Made by a program: the position numbers and the translations under genes | Shown here: piece after piece, positions 54,068 through 63,271 of the stretch | Numbering within the stretch: the stretch's first letter is position 1 | How the letters are laid out: each line of letters opens with the position of its first letter | Notes under the pieces: model-generated | The model's database searches: none | What the model saw: the letters and a program-made list of their open reading frames with translations, nothing else | Told to the model about the DNA's origin: nothing | Assembly (NCBI RefSeq): GCF_000585335.1 | Contig: NZ_KK073872.1 | Location: 2,595,283 to 2,659,282, forward strand | DNA: 64,000 nt | Origin: Cloacibacillus evryensis DSM 19522 | GTDB lineage: Bacteria; Synergistota; Synergistia; Synergistales; Synergistaceae | Reading direction: 5' to 3'

Positions 54068-55387
54068 TTAGTAATCCTTCACCGTCTTGGTCGTGAAACC
54101 GGCGCAGTTGGTGCTGTCCACGATCATGCAGCCGTTTACGATCAGGGAACCGTCAGGGCGCAGGCTGGGACCGTATTTCTCGTGAGCGGTCCATGCGGCG
54201 TGATAGAAGTCGCGCGTTACCGACGCGAGATCGCCGATCACGTTCTTCATCGGCGGGAATTCGAAGACGGTACCCGAGTCGCCGGTGGAGACGATGGCGT
54301 CGGCGATAGGATCGAGCATCGATTTGCCGCTGTGCTCAGGCGTGAGGCCGACGGTCTTGATGCCGCGTTTCTCCAGCTCGGCGCACATGAAGAAGAAGTC
54401 TACGTCGTAGTTGCTGCCGCCGGCGACGGAGGCGATGATCGCGCCGTCAAGCTTCAGCATGGAGGCCAGCTCGCCGCCGGCGACCTTTACGGCCTGCTTG
54501 AAGTGGTTGGGGACGTCGACCGCAAAGGGGATCGCGCCGACAAAGTTGATCGTCTTGCCGTGCTCCTCATAAAGGCGCTTGATTATCGGCCAGTTCTGAT
54601 AGGTGTATGTGCAGTAGCCTTCGCCATAAAGACCGCCCTGGTTGGTGATCTGTCCGTCGAACACCGCGTTGGGGTGCATAAGGAAGGGCAGCATATTTTC
54701 GCAGTCGATGCCGAATATCCTCTCGTTGAAGAACTTATCCTTGCCGACCTGCGCCTTGATCTGGAAGAAGAGCGCGACTCTCGGAAGGCCCTTCTTTTCC
54801 GCCTCTTCAGCGCCGGGCTCCAGCTCGTAGCATTCCCAGTCTTCCGGTTCCAGCCCTTTCAGGGAAGTCGCCACATAGTCCGCCAGGTAATGCGCGGCCA
54901 TTTTCAGCGGCGCTTCATTTCTGAAAGGCTGATCCAGCTTTGTCGGGTTGATCATTTCGGCATATACCACCAGGTTTACCATTTTGGCAAATATGGAGTG
55001 CTCCGCGCCGGGGCCGCTCATGTCGAGCATCCCTTCGGCGGCCTGTGAATATTTGCCGCAGGAGATGACGCTGATGCCCTTCATCGCGTAGAGGTCGCCG
55101 TCGCCGCAGCTCTCGATCGTCAGGCCGCCGGTGACGCCGGGGAAGGTGGCGCGTCCGTCGGGGCGGAAGCGCGGCTCCAAACCGACCTTGCACGGCAAAA
55201 TGCGTGTGTCGTCGCCTGGGCGAACAATATATATCTCTATATTCTTCAGTTCATTATCCGGGTCCACAGAGGCGATCGCCTCTTTTTTGTTGATAGTCAG
55301 CACACCGCTTTTGAATGAGGTCTTTTCGCCAAACACTATGTCGTTGACATGAAAGTTCCCTATTCTCAGTTTTTTCGAATGTTCCAA
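54068..55387 (-). CDS. Grd component B proprotein subunit (GrdE/GrdG/GrdI type), second copy
   Basis: About 440 residues. GTG starts at 55405 and 55396 and a TTG at 55387 are possible; the last has the best spacing from GAGGAG. It is homologous to the glycine-specific GrdE along its length (DMSGPGAEHSIFAKMVN, SLRPDGSLIVNG). At the site where GrdE has the Asn-Cys pair that is cleaved to form the pyruvoyl group, this protein has Gly-Gly. It therefore probably stays uncleaved, as in reductases whose substrates need no Schiff base. It partners the selenoprotein downstream. Confidence 0.9.
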   Translation of the reverse strand: MEHSKKLRIGNFHVNDIVFGEKTSFKSGVLTINKKEAIASVDPDNELKNIEIYIVRPGDDTRILPCKVGLEPRFRPDGRATFPGVTGGLTIESCGDGDLYAMKGISVISCGKYSQAAEGMLDMSGPGAEHSIFAKMVNLVVYAEMINPTKLDQPFRNEAPLKMAAHYLADYVATSLKGLEPEDWECYELEPGAEEAEKKGLPRVALFFQIKAQVGKDKFFNERIFGIDCENMLPFLMHPNAVFDGQITNQGGLYGEGYCTYTYQNWPIIKRLYEEHGKTINFVGAIPFAVDVPNHFKQAVKVAGGELASMLKLDGAIIASVAGGSNYDVDFFFMCAELEKRGIKTVGLTPEHSGKSMLDPIADAIVSTGDSGTVFEFPPMKNVIGDLASVTRDFYHAAWTAHEKYGPSLRPDGSLIVNGCMIVDSTNCAGFTTKTVKDY

Positions 55388-55876
55388 ATTCCTCACACTC
55401 CTCACAGTTTACAGAAAAAATACTTTTAATATGCTGATATTAAAATCTGACGCTCCGAGAAACGCTTCTCGCACTTTTAAAGAACAAATATCGGCCGGAA
55501 TAGAAATACTCACGCGCGTCAAGTAATTCTTTTCAAGCTTAGTTTGCTGCGTTATTGATCTATAAAGGTGCGAAAGAACCCTTCTTCTACGAGCTGCGTT
55601 TATTTTACTTAAAAAAAGAAAACCCGTGTTTCAGCTTTTTGCCATAAAAATATCAAAATCGGCTCACAAGAGGCACACGGCGGATCAGAGTGAAGAGTGC
55701 GGGTTTTTTCAACAGGTACCGCGGAGAGTGGACGCCGCCGGCGCGGGCCCGGCGCGAAACTGCTGCGCAGGCGGTCTGTGACCGCTCAGAAAACCCCGCG
55801 GGGATGTTAGGGGATAAAAAATTGAGGAGCGGCTGGCCGCCGTTCCTCAATTTTTTATTGTTGACTTTAAAAACTC
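55388..55876. other. 489-bp intergenic region between the two grd operons
   Basis: The right part holds the terminator of the glycine-specific operon; the rest is AT-rich and must carry the promoter of the second operon. No selenoprotein A (grdA) frame, with or without UGA readthrough, and no riboswitch motif was found here. Confidence 0.5.
55815..55857. terminator. strong bidirectional terminator behind the first grdB
   Basis: The hairpin ATTGAGGAGCGGC/GCCGTTCCTCAAT has A-run and T-run on the two sides. Confidence 0.75.
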
Positions 55877-57184
55877 TTAAAATACTGTCTGCTCTGAAAT
55901 CGGCGTCTGGAGGGCCTTCATGGCCTTGTCCAGGATCGCGCGGCGGATCTGTTTTTCTTCGGCAGCGTTCTTGTTTATGTCTCCGAGGGGATATGGGATG
56001 GCGACCGCCGGGACTATGCGGTTCGCCCCGACCGTCTGCGAGATCGGCACGATCGTGCAGATATGCACCACGGGGATTCCAAACGCTTCTATTGCTTTAA
56101 CCATCGTTGCACCGCAACGAGTACAGGTTCCTCAGGTGGAGGTGAGGATCACGGCGTCAACTCCGTCTTTTTTCAGCTGTTCGCCGATGGCGGTTCCGAA
56201 TTTCTTCGCGTTGGCGATCGACGTCCCGTTGCCGACCGTCGTCGAGAAGTACCGGTAGAGCTTCTTGAAGACGCCCTCTTTTTCCATCTCACGCAGCACG
56301 TCGACGGGAAGGACTCTGTTCGGGTCGCTGTTCGCGTAGGTCGGGTCGTATCCGCCGTGCGCCGTCGCGTAGTGCTCGCTGTCCGCTGTCTGTACGCCCT
56401 CGATGTCGTAGGTGCCGAACTTCATCGCGCTGGAGGATTCGATATGGTCAGGGTTGCCCTTCGGCACGATGCCGCCGGAGGTGACGAGCGCGATCGTCGC
56501 GTTCTTAAGGTCTTTGACCGCCTCTCCCGGAGCCACGCGGTCAAAGCTCGGCATCGGGTATTCCGTGGTGAATTCCTCGCCTTTGAGCTTCTTGACGAGC
56601 ATCTCTACCGCGCGGTCCGCGCCGGGCCTGTCCTGGAAGAAGTTGACGCGAACGCCGCGGGGCATGTAACCAGCCTCTTCCGGTGAGCCGGGCTCGCCGT
56701 TTGTCTCAAGGACTTTGAGGACGAGTTTCGCCATCGCGGGGACGGCCGTCTTGATGCCGCGCGCGTTGTCGGCTGTCGGGACGATAAATACCGTCTTTCT
56801 GAACATGTCGGCTCCGGGGTTTTCCTCATACATGCCGGAGACGGCGGGAATGCCGAGTTTCTTCTGCACCGCGTCGGCGACGCCGCCGGCCGCCGTGCCG
56901 TAACGTCCGGCGTTGAAGGCCGGTCCGGTGACGACCGCGTCGGGCTGGAAGGCGGAGATCAGCTTGAGTATCTCCTCTGTCGCGGAATCGATATTCTCCG
57001 CGTAGTAGCCGTCGCCGCAGATCACCGTGCCGACGACCTCGGCCGCATCGCCGAGTTCTTTGGCAAGCGCCATGCCGGGGCCGACTACGCCGGGGCGTGA
57101 CTCGGGCTTTGTGTCAGCCTTCTCTTCTCCGCCGATACCGGCGAAGAACTGGTTTATGTAGTGTACGATCCTCTTCTTTGTCAT
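55877..57184 (-). CDS. grdB: glycine reductase component B selenoprotein subunit
   Basis: A 435-residue selenoprotein read through UGA at codon 351 (56132-56134), the position known for GrdB. The motif is U-GTC-TRC. The start is the ATG at 57184 behind AGGAGGACG; the frame extends to 57241 without a site. It follows grdE by 14 bp in an operon headed by a glycine riboswitch and grdX. It activates glycine and transfers its carboxymethyl group to selenoprotein A, which is not encoded in this window. Confidence 0.95.
56105..56119 (-). promoter_or_regulatory. SECIS apical stem-loop of grdB
   Basis: CGTTGC-GGT-GCAACG lies 13-27 nt after UGA, with G first in the loop, as expected for recognition by SelB. 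Confidence 0.8.
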
Positions 57185-57198
57185 TGTCTTTCGTCCTC

Positions 57199-58494
57199 CT
57201 ACCAGGTTTTGGCGCTGAGGGGGTTGAAGCCCAGCTCGCATGTCGCGCCTGTGATAGCCTGAAGCTCGACCTCGATCGACCCGTCGGGTCTGAGCGAGCC
57301 GTCGAAACCGCCTGCTATAACATCCGTGTAGTCTGTAAATCCGATGATTTTTTCCTGCGGGGGCAGCACGACGATCATGTTGGCGTTGCCCGCCGTTACC
57401 ACCGCGTCGGCCTCTTTCGTAGCGTCGGCGAGTGACTGGCTCGCTCCGTCGCGGCCCGCGTATTCGTCGGTGATGAGGGCCGTTCTGATGCCGGCCTGCT
57501 CCGCCTTGCGGCAGTTCATGATGAGGTCGGCGTCGGGATTCCCGAAGCCCTCTTCGCTGATGACGACGCCGTCGACGCCGAGCATCGAGGCGAGCTTCAC
57601 CGCGTATGACGAGCTTCTCTGCTTGTCCATCAGCGTGACGTTCTCATTGGTGATGATAACGCCGATGAAGTTGATGTCTTTGCCGTGGCGCTCGTAAAGG
57701 CTGCGGATGACGGGGTTGTTCTGGTGGACGTAGGTGCTGTTCTTGTCGCAGGCGGAGACGCAGTTGCCTGAAACGATCGCGCCGTCCATGGTCTCGTTGG
57801 GATGGATGAGCGAGGGGATGATCTTCTTCGCGTCCACGCCGTAGACGTAGGTATCATGGAGAAGTCCCTGCGTCTGGAGCATGTAGATGTAGGCGACCTT
57901 CGGAAGTTCCGGATAAGCCTTCATCGCCTCCGCGAACGAGGGAAGCTCGTAGGCTTTCGTCTCGTCAACGGCCGCTCCGGCCTTCCACGCGGCCTCCGCG
58001 ACGTAGAGGGCGGCGCGGAATCCGGCAAGGCGGCAGGCCTTCTCGTATTCGTGGGGCTCGATGCCCTCGACAGGCTCAAAGACGAGCACGGCGTTCATCG
58101 TTTTTGAGAAGGGGGTGTACTTCGCTCCCTCGCCGCTCATGTCGACGATGCCCTCCTGGAATCCGACGATGCGCCCGCAGGTGACCACCGCCGCTCCTTC
58201 GAGGACGAAGGTCTTGCCGCTTCCGACGGTGTCTACACCGCCGAGCATGCCGGGGAATATCTGGCCGGCCCCTTCCGTCTTGTAGCGGGGCTGGATGGCG
58301 TCTTTGACGGGGCAGATGCGGACTGATTCGCCGGGACGCGCGAGGTCGGCGTTCAGTGTCTTGAAATGCTCTGTGTCTGCCGCCGCCGCGAGGAACTCTT
58401 CCTTGTTGATCTGAAGGGTGCCGTCGGCAAGGAGGGCGGTCTTATCGCCCCATGTGATGTTCTTGACTTTTGCCTTCTGCAGTTCGAGTTTCAT
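57199..58494 (-). CDS. grdE: glycine reductase component B proprotein, alpha/beta subunits
   Basis: A 431-residue proprotein. The Asn244-Cys245 pair in SGNCVSACDK is the likely self-cleavage site: cleavage gives chains of about 244 and 187 residues, and Cys245 becomes the pyruvoyl group that binds glycine as a Schiff base. This agrees with the 22- and 25-kDa subunits known for the enzyme. The start is the ATG at 58494 behind AAGGAGG. It lies between grdX and grdB. Confidence 0.95.
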   Translation of the reverse strand: MKLELQKAKVKNITWGDKTALLADGTLQINKEEFLAAAADTEHFKTLNADLARPGESVRICPVKDAIQPRYKTEGAGQIFPGMLGGVDTVGSGKTFVLEGAAVVTCGRIVGFQEGIVDMSGEGAKYTPFSKTMNAVLVFEPVEGIEPHEYEKACRLAGFRAALYVAEAAWKAGAAVDETKAYELPSFAEAMKAYPELPKVAYIYMLQTQGLLHDTYVYGVDAKKIIPSLIHPNETMDGAIVSGNCVSACDKNSTYVHQNNPVIRSLYERHGKDINFIGVIITNENVTLMDKQRSSSYAVKLASMLGVDGVVISEEGFGNPDADLIMNCRKAEQAGIRTALITDEYAGRDGASQSLADATKEADAVVTAGNANMIVVLPPQEKIIGFTDYTDVIAGGFDGSLRPDGSIEVELQAITGATCELGFNPLSAKTW

Positions 58495-58543
58495 AATGAT
58501 CCTCCTTGAATGATTTTTGAGGGAAATAGCGCGCTGTAGATGT

Positions 58544-58981
58544 CTATCTGTTAACCGCTTCCGGATACCGTCGCTCCGGAGGCGTCAAGACCGAATACTG
58601 GTGGAACGTCTCTTCCAGCAGGATGAAATCAAGATAACGGAAGTCGTTATCTATCCTTTCCGTAAGCTCGCCGGGGCGCATAAGCTTCGGGGAACTTTCA
58701 AAGACCCTGATCGCGTTTTCGATGAGGTCAAGCGACTGGAGGTCGATAGCGCCGCCCCTGGAACAATCCTTTTTGAGGATAAGAGAGCGGTAAGGCTGCT
58801 GATTTGGCTTGAAATTCCCATAGAGGGGATTGGCAAGCAGCTCCCAGCCTAAGTGGATAAGATCGCGGCCGGCGTATAGAACGTCCAGCGCGCCTCCGTC
58901 CAGATAGTCGAGCGACTGTACATGACCTTTGAGATTAGGGTTGTTTGAGATGCACACATAAGAATACGAGAACAAACCCAT
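58544..58981 (-). CDS. grdX: GrdX family protein
   Basis: A 145-residue protein typical of the gene that often begins glycine reductase operons (CISNNPN near the N-terminus, DVLYAGRDLIHLGWELLANPLYG in the first half). Its biochemical role is not established. It starts with the ATG at 58981 behind AAAGGCGGTG, 74 bp behind the glycine riboswitch aptamer, and leads into grdE at 49 bp. Confidence 0.88.
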   Translation of the reverse strand: MGLFSYSYVCISNNPNLKGHVQSLDYLDGGALDVLYAGRDLIHLGWELLANPLYGNFKPNQQPYRSLILKKDCSRGGAIDLQSLDLIENAIRVFESSPKLMRPGELTERIDNDFRYLDFILLEETFHQYSVLTPPERRYPEAVNR

Positions 58982-59033
58982 AGGACACCGCCTTTCTGGC
59001 TAATATCCTCTGTTTTCGTCCTCGCCTGTTTTG

Positions 59034-59150
59034 ACGTGTCCAGAGTGCTGTCCGGCGGCAATCCTTATGCCTGAGAGTTTCAACCTTCGCGGTTTTGCCC
59101 CTTCGGCGCCCATGATGTTATAACGTGGACGGGTCTCTCTTGCCGCTTTC
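59034..59150 (-). ncRNA. glycine riboswitch (single aptamer with ghost helix)
   Basis: The P1 arms GCGGCAA (59140-59146) and TTGCCGC (59055-59061) enclose the conserved aptamer parts AGAGACC, GCCGAAGGGGCAA and CTCTCAGGCA. The tail GGACAGCACTCTGGA matches the linker that follows type I aptamers. Only one aptamer is present, followed by the grdX start, so it should switch glycine reductase expression on when glycine is abundant. Confidence 0.93.
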
Positions 59151-59256
59151 ATTCAGCTTGGCCTTAGTATATCAAGAGCGATTTTCTTGTCAACAGCTTT
59201 CGGAAGCATTTGTGATATTTTACACCAACTTTTTGTGTTTTTTTATACTAGGGCAT

Positions 59257-59298
59257 AAAAAAAGCGCCTCTTTTCCGATAAAAGAGACGCTTTTTTAT
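59257..59298 (-). terminator. terminator of the NSS transporter gene
   Basis: A hairpin AAAGCGCCTCTTTT/AAAAGAGACGCTTT with one mismatch is followed on the minus strand by a T-run. It isolates the transporter gene from the riboswitch region. Confidence 0.75.
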
Positions 59299-59324
59299 TT
59301 TTCAGAACAACGGGACCACAGTTT

Positions 59325-60668
59325 TTACCATTTAAGCCCTGTGATGAAGATCAGCCCGATGCATACAGGCGCGACCACGCGGCATACCCACAGCCATACA
59401 GTATAAAACGGGAAATCATGCTCGCCGAAGTTGGTAACTTCGTCTTTCGCGCCTTTCGTCCACAGCCAGCCGACGAAGAAAGAGGTGAGCATCCCGCCGA
59501 TCGGCATGACGGCGTTGTTGGTGATGAAGTCCATCGCGTCGAGGAAATCTTTGCCGCATATCTTCGGGAAGTGCCCGCCGACGGAGAGCGCCGAGGGGAT
59601 GCCGAGAACGGCGATGGCGATCCCCATGACGATCGCCGACTTCGCGCGGGACCAGCCGAGCTCGTCTATCGCGAAGGTCACGACGACCTCAAGAAGCGAG
59701 AAGGCGGAGGTGATGGCGGCGATGAAGAGCAGCGCGAAGAAGGCGAATGAGAAGAAGGCCCCCATCGGCATCTTCGCGAAGACGATCGGCAGCGTGACGA
59801 ACGTAAGTCCGGGACCGGCTCCGGCGTCGACGCCGAAGGCGAAGACCGCCGGGAAGATGACAAGCCCCGCCATGATCGCGACGGCGGTATCCAGCATGAC
59901 GATCGTGCCCGTCATCTTAGGCATATACTCATGTTTTCCAAGGTAGCTCCCGTAGGTGATGATGATGCCCATAGCCAGGGAGAGCGAATAGAAGCCCTGT
60001 CCGACCGCGGCGAGGAACGCCTCGCTGGAGAGCTTCGAGAAGTCGGGCAGCAGGTAGAAGCGCAGTCCCGCCTCCGCCCCCGGCAGGGTAAGCGAACGGA
60101 TGATAAGCAGCACAAGTATCAGGAAGAGCGCCGGCATAAGGATCTTGCAGCTCTTTTCAATGCCGCCGCTGATGCCGCGGTAGACGACTCCGATGACGAT
60201 CGCCATGGCGACGCCGTGGTAGGCGATCGCCTGTACGGGGTCGGATACAAAGGCGCCGAAGACGTCTCCGGCCTTGCCCGCGGCGGCGGCCTCCATCAGG
60301 CCGCCGAACGACTTGAACATGTAGGCCAGCGTCCAGCCGGCAATGACCGCGTAGTATGAAAGAATGACAAAGCCGCAGAAGAAGCCCATCCAGCCGACTA
60401 TCGGCCAGGCGCCTCCGCCGAGTTTCCTGAAGGTCCCCACGGAGTCAAGTTTGGCCCGGCGTCCCATAGCGAACTCGGCGAGCATAAGCGACGAGCCGAG
60501 GACGATGACGACGGCAAGGTATACGAGAACGAACGCGCCCCCTCCGTATTTACCCGTGATGTATGGAAAACGCCAGATATTTCCAAGCCCCACGGCGGAA
60601 CCGGCGGCGGCCATGATAAAGCCGAATCTGCTCCCCCACTGTTCTCTGTTTCCTGAATTCCCTTCCAC
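59325..60668 (-). CDS. NSS family Na+-dependent amino-acid transporter
   Basis: About 447 residues with the neurotransmitter:sodium symporter fold. The signature AAAGSAVGLGNIWRFPY in TM1 binds Na+ and the substrate amino acid. The most likely start is the GTG at 60668, 9 nt behind AAGGGGAG; the TTG at 60677 abuts that site. It lies directly upstream of the riboswitch-grd operon but has its own terminator. It probably imports glycine or a related amino acid for the reductase. Confidence 0.92.
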   Translation of the reverse strand: MEGNSGNREQWGSRFGFIMAAAGSAVGLGNIWRFPYITGKYGGGAFVLVYLAVVIVLGSSLMLAEFAMGRRAKLDSVGTFRKLGGGAWPIVGWMGFFCGFVILSYYAVIAGWTLAYMFKSFGGLMEAAAAGKAGDVFGAFVSDPVQAIAYHGVAMAIVIGVVYRGISGGIEKSCKILMPALFLILVLLIIRSLTLPGAEAGLRFYLLPDFSKLSSEAFLAAVGQGFYSLSLAMGIIITYGSYLGKHEYMPKMTGTIVMLDTAVAIMAGLVIFPAVFAFGVDAGAGPGLTFVTLPIVFAKMPMGAFFSFAFFALLFIAAITSAFSLLEVVVTFAIDELGWSRAKSAIVMGIAIAVLGIPSALSVGGHFPKICGKDFLDAMDFITNNAVMPIGGMLTSFFVGWLWTKGAKDEVTNFGEHDFPFYTVWLWVCRVVAPVCIGLIFITGLKW

Positions 60669-60890
60669 TAAAACCAACTCCCCTTAAAAGTTAGCCGACT
60701 TTTGAATTAAATTTATGAGTCCCTTTTTCATTCGGCTTTACCTATATATCACAAATATCTTTTCAAAACAAATGTCAGATAAATTTATTTAATGTCTTTC
60801 TTTTGTTTATTTACACCATCTTGCAAAAGCCTTTATGTTTATGCGCTTTGATATTTACCAGGAAAATCCGTTTTGCCCGTAACGAAAGAC

Positions 60891-60940
60891 AAAAAAATAA
60901 ACCACGCGCATCCCATACTGTGCGCGTGGTTTATTTTTAT
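60891..60940 (-). terminator. terminator of the ymdB-type gene
   Basis: The 14-bp arms ATAAACCACGCGCA/TGCGCGTGGTTTAT are followed on the minus strand by T-rich sequence. Confidence 0.8.
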
Positions 60941-61719
60941 TATCGGATTACCGCCCTGTTTATCCTTCGTATATCCAGGGAACGTCCCGTCTCCGAATCT
61001 ATCTCGATGACGGCCCCCTGAAATTTTACGTTCTCGTCGGATATCTCAAATTTACAGGGCGTCCCCGTGAGGAATTTAGGAAGCACCGATTCCGCCGTCA
61101 TCCCGATTATCCCCCCGTGGCCGCCGGTCATGCCGGCGTCGGAGAGAAAGGCGGTGCCGCCCGGGAGTATCTCCTCGTCAGCGGTCTGAACGTGTGTGTG
61201 CGTACCGACCACGGCGGATACTTTCCCGTCAAGATATATGCCGAGCGCCCTCTTTTCGGAGGTGGCCTCCGCGTGGATGTCGACGAATATCGCCGGCACC
61301 GGGCATTCGGCGATCACCCGGTCGGCGGTCTGGAAGGGGCAGTCGAGCGGCGGCATGAAGGTGCGTCCCTGAAGGCAGAGGACGGCGAGCCTTTCGCCAT
61401 TCCTCTCGTAGACGGCATAGCCGCGCCCGCGTGTGCCCTGCGGATGGTTGGCGGGGCGCAGGACGGCCTTTTCGCTGTCCAGCAGCGGGATAAAATCCTT
61501 CTTGTCCCAGACGTGGTTGCCGTTTGTAAGTATGTCGACGCCGGCCGCAAAAAGCTCTTTCATGACCTTCTCGGTGAGGCCGAACCCGCCGGCGCTGTTT
61601 TCCCCGTTGGCGATAATGAAGTCAAAACCGCCGCATTCTTCACGAAGTTTGGGGATCTCCGCGGCCGCCGCCTCACGGCCGGGACGTCCCATGATGTCGC
61701 CGATAAAAAGTATGCGCAT
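60940..61719 (-). CDS. ymdB: YmdB-family metallophosphoesterase
   Basis: A 259-residue phosphoesterase of the TIGR00282 family. Metal-site motifs are FIGDIMGRPGR (D8 of the dinuclear site), NGENSAGGFG, NGNHVWDKK and GTHTHVQTADE. YmdB hydrolyses cyclic nucleotides in Bacillus and works with RNase Y there. It follows rny at 10 bp, the common arrangement. Confidence 0.92.
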   Translation of the reverse strand: MRILFIGDIMGRPGREAAAAEIPKLREECGGFDFIIANGENSAGGFGLTEKVMKELFAAGVDILTNGNHVWDKKDFIPLLDSEKAVLRPANHPQGTRGRGYAVYERNGERLAVLCLQGRTFMPPLDCPFQTADRVIAECPVPAIFVDIHAEATSEKRALGIYLDGKVSAVVGTHTHVQTADEEILPGGTAFLSDAGMTGGHGGIIGMTAESVLPKFLTGTPCKFEISDENVKFQGAVIEIDSETGRSLDIRRINRAVIR

Positions 61720-61729
61720 GGCTCAGTGT

Positions 61730-63271
61730 TTATTTCGCATATTCGACGGCGCGGGTCTCTTTGATCAAAGTGACCTTTATCTGCCCGGGGTATCTGAGTT
61801 CTTCCTCGATCTTGCGCGCGATGTCGTAGGCGAGTTTCTGCATCTCGCCGTCGTCGGTCACCGATGGGGCCACCGCCACGCGCACTTCGCGTCCCGCCTG
61901 GATCGCGAAAGCTTTGCTGACGCCGGAGAAGGTCTTGGCGACCTCTTCCAGCTTTTCAAGACGCTTGACGTAGGCGTCAAGGCTCTCCCTGCGCGCTCCG
62001 GGGCGCGAGGCGCTTACGGCGTCGGCCGCCGCCACGAGCACGGCGTAGATCGTCAATGGTTCTTCGTCTTCATGGTGAGAGGCTATCGCGTTGACGATGT
62101 CGGGGCTCTCTCCGTAGCGTTTCGCCAGGTCGGCGCCGATCTTCGCGTGCGTACCCTCTATCTGGTGGTCAACGGCTTTGCCTATATCATGTAAAAGCCC
62201 TGCTCTGCGGGCCTTCAATTCATCGAGTCCCAGCTCCGCCGCCATCACGCCCGCAAGATGCGCCACTTCAAGGCTGTGGCCGAGGGCGTTTTGTCCGTAG
62301 CTGGTGCGGTAACGCAGTTGTCCGATTATCTTTGCAAGCTCACCATTCATGTTTTTGATGCCCGTTTCGAGAAGCGCCTCTTCGGCGGTCTCGAGGATCT
62401 GGACCTGAACGTCCTTCTCCGCCCGTTCTATTATTTCCTCTATGCGGGCCGGATGGATCCTGCCGTCCACGACCAGCCTCTCCAGCGAGAGCCTGGCCAC
62501 TTCGCGGCGCACGGGATCAAAGCTGCTCAGCGTGACGGCCTCCGGTGTGTCGTCGACGATGAGATCAACTCCGGTGAGTGTTTCAAAAGTCCTGATGTTG
62601 CGGCCCTCGCGCCCGATGATACGTCCCTTCATCTCATCGGAGGGAAGGTTTACGACGCTGACGACCACGTCGGAGGCAAATTCAACGCTGCAGCGCTGGA
62701 TGGCTGTCGCGATGACCTCCTGAGCCTTGCGGTCCGCCTCGCGTTTCGCGCGTTCTTCAAGCTCTTTGAGGCGCAGCCCTATAATATGGTTCGCGTCGGA
62801 CTCAACCTCGGCAAGAAGCTGTTCGCGGGCCTCCTCGCGCGTCAGCTGGGCGATCTGCTCCAGTTTCGCGATGAGTTCCTGCTCCTGTGCGGAGAGCCTG
62901 TTCAGCTTTTCCTGTACATGTTCATTGCGGTTCTTGAGTTCTTCTTCTTTGCGGCTGATGTTCTCGATCTTTTTGTCGAGATTTTCTTCTTTTTGTTCCA
63001 GCCTGCGCTCGGAACGCTGGAGCTCCCCGCGGCGCTCTTTCGTGTCGCGGTCGAGTTCCTGCCTCAGTCTGTGTATCTCTTCTTTGCCCTCGGCGAGAAT
63101 ATCGCGCTTCGCGATTTCGGCCTTTTTAGCAGCCTCCTGTATGATGCGCTCTGATTCTGAAAGGGCTCCTCTGAATTTTTTTTCTTCACTTTTTTTGTGA
63201 TATGTAAAACCGACCAGGGCCCCGACTGCAAGCCCGGTGATTATACATAGTACAGCTGTGGTAAATTCCAT
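61730..63271 (-). CDS. rny: ribonuclease Y
   Basis: A 513-residue endoribonuclease. Domains in order: an N-terminal membrane anchor (about 3-22), a long charged coiled coil (about 30-200), a KH domain with IIGREGRNIRTFE (about 220-232), and an HD domain with LLHDIGKAVDH near residue 360. It starts RNA decay at the membrane. Length and domain order are normal. Confidence 0.95.
   Translation of the reverse strand: MEFTTAVLCIITGLAVGALVGFTYHKKSEEKKFRGALSESERIIQEAAKKAEIAKRDILAEGKEEIHRLRQELDRDTKERRGELQRSERRLEQKEENLDKKIENISRKEEELKNRNEHVQEKLNRLSAQEQELIAKLEQIAQLTREEAREQLLAEVESDANHIIGLRLKELEERAKREADRKAQEVIATAIQRCSVEFASDVVVSVVNLPSDEMKGRIIGREGRNIRTFETLTGVDLIVDDTPEAVTLSSFDPVRREVARLSLERLVVDGRIHPARIEEIIERAEKDVQVQILETAEEALLETGIKNMNGELAKIIGQLRYRTSYGQNALGHSLEVAHLAGVMAAELGLDELKARRAGLLHDIGKAVDHQIEGTHAKIGADLAKRYGESPDIVNAIASHHEDEEPLTIYAVLVAAADAVSASRPGARRESLDAYVKRLEKLEEVAKTFSGVSKAFAIQAGREVRVAVAPSVTDDGEMQKLAYDIARKIEEELRYPGQIKVTLIKETRAVEYAK

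Noticed and set aside
53219-55048. 609-codon plus-strand frame opposite the second grd operon
   Set aside because: It is antisense to grdB and grdE homologs with conserved motifs; the composition (Gly, Val, Asp, His rich) is typical of shadows.
55388-55876. Hidden grdA (selenoprotein A) gene between the two grd operons
   Set aside because: Read with UGA as sense on both strands, no frame with the expected C-x2-U type motif was seen.
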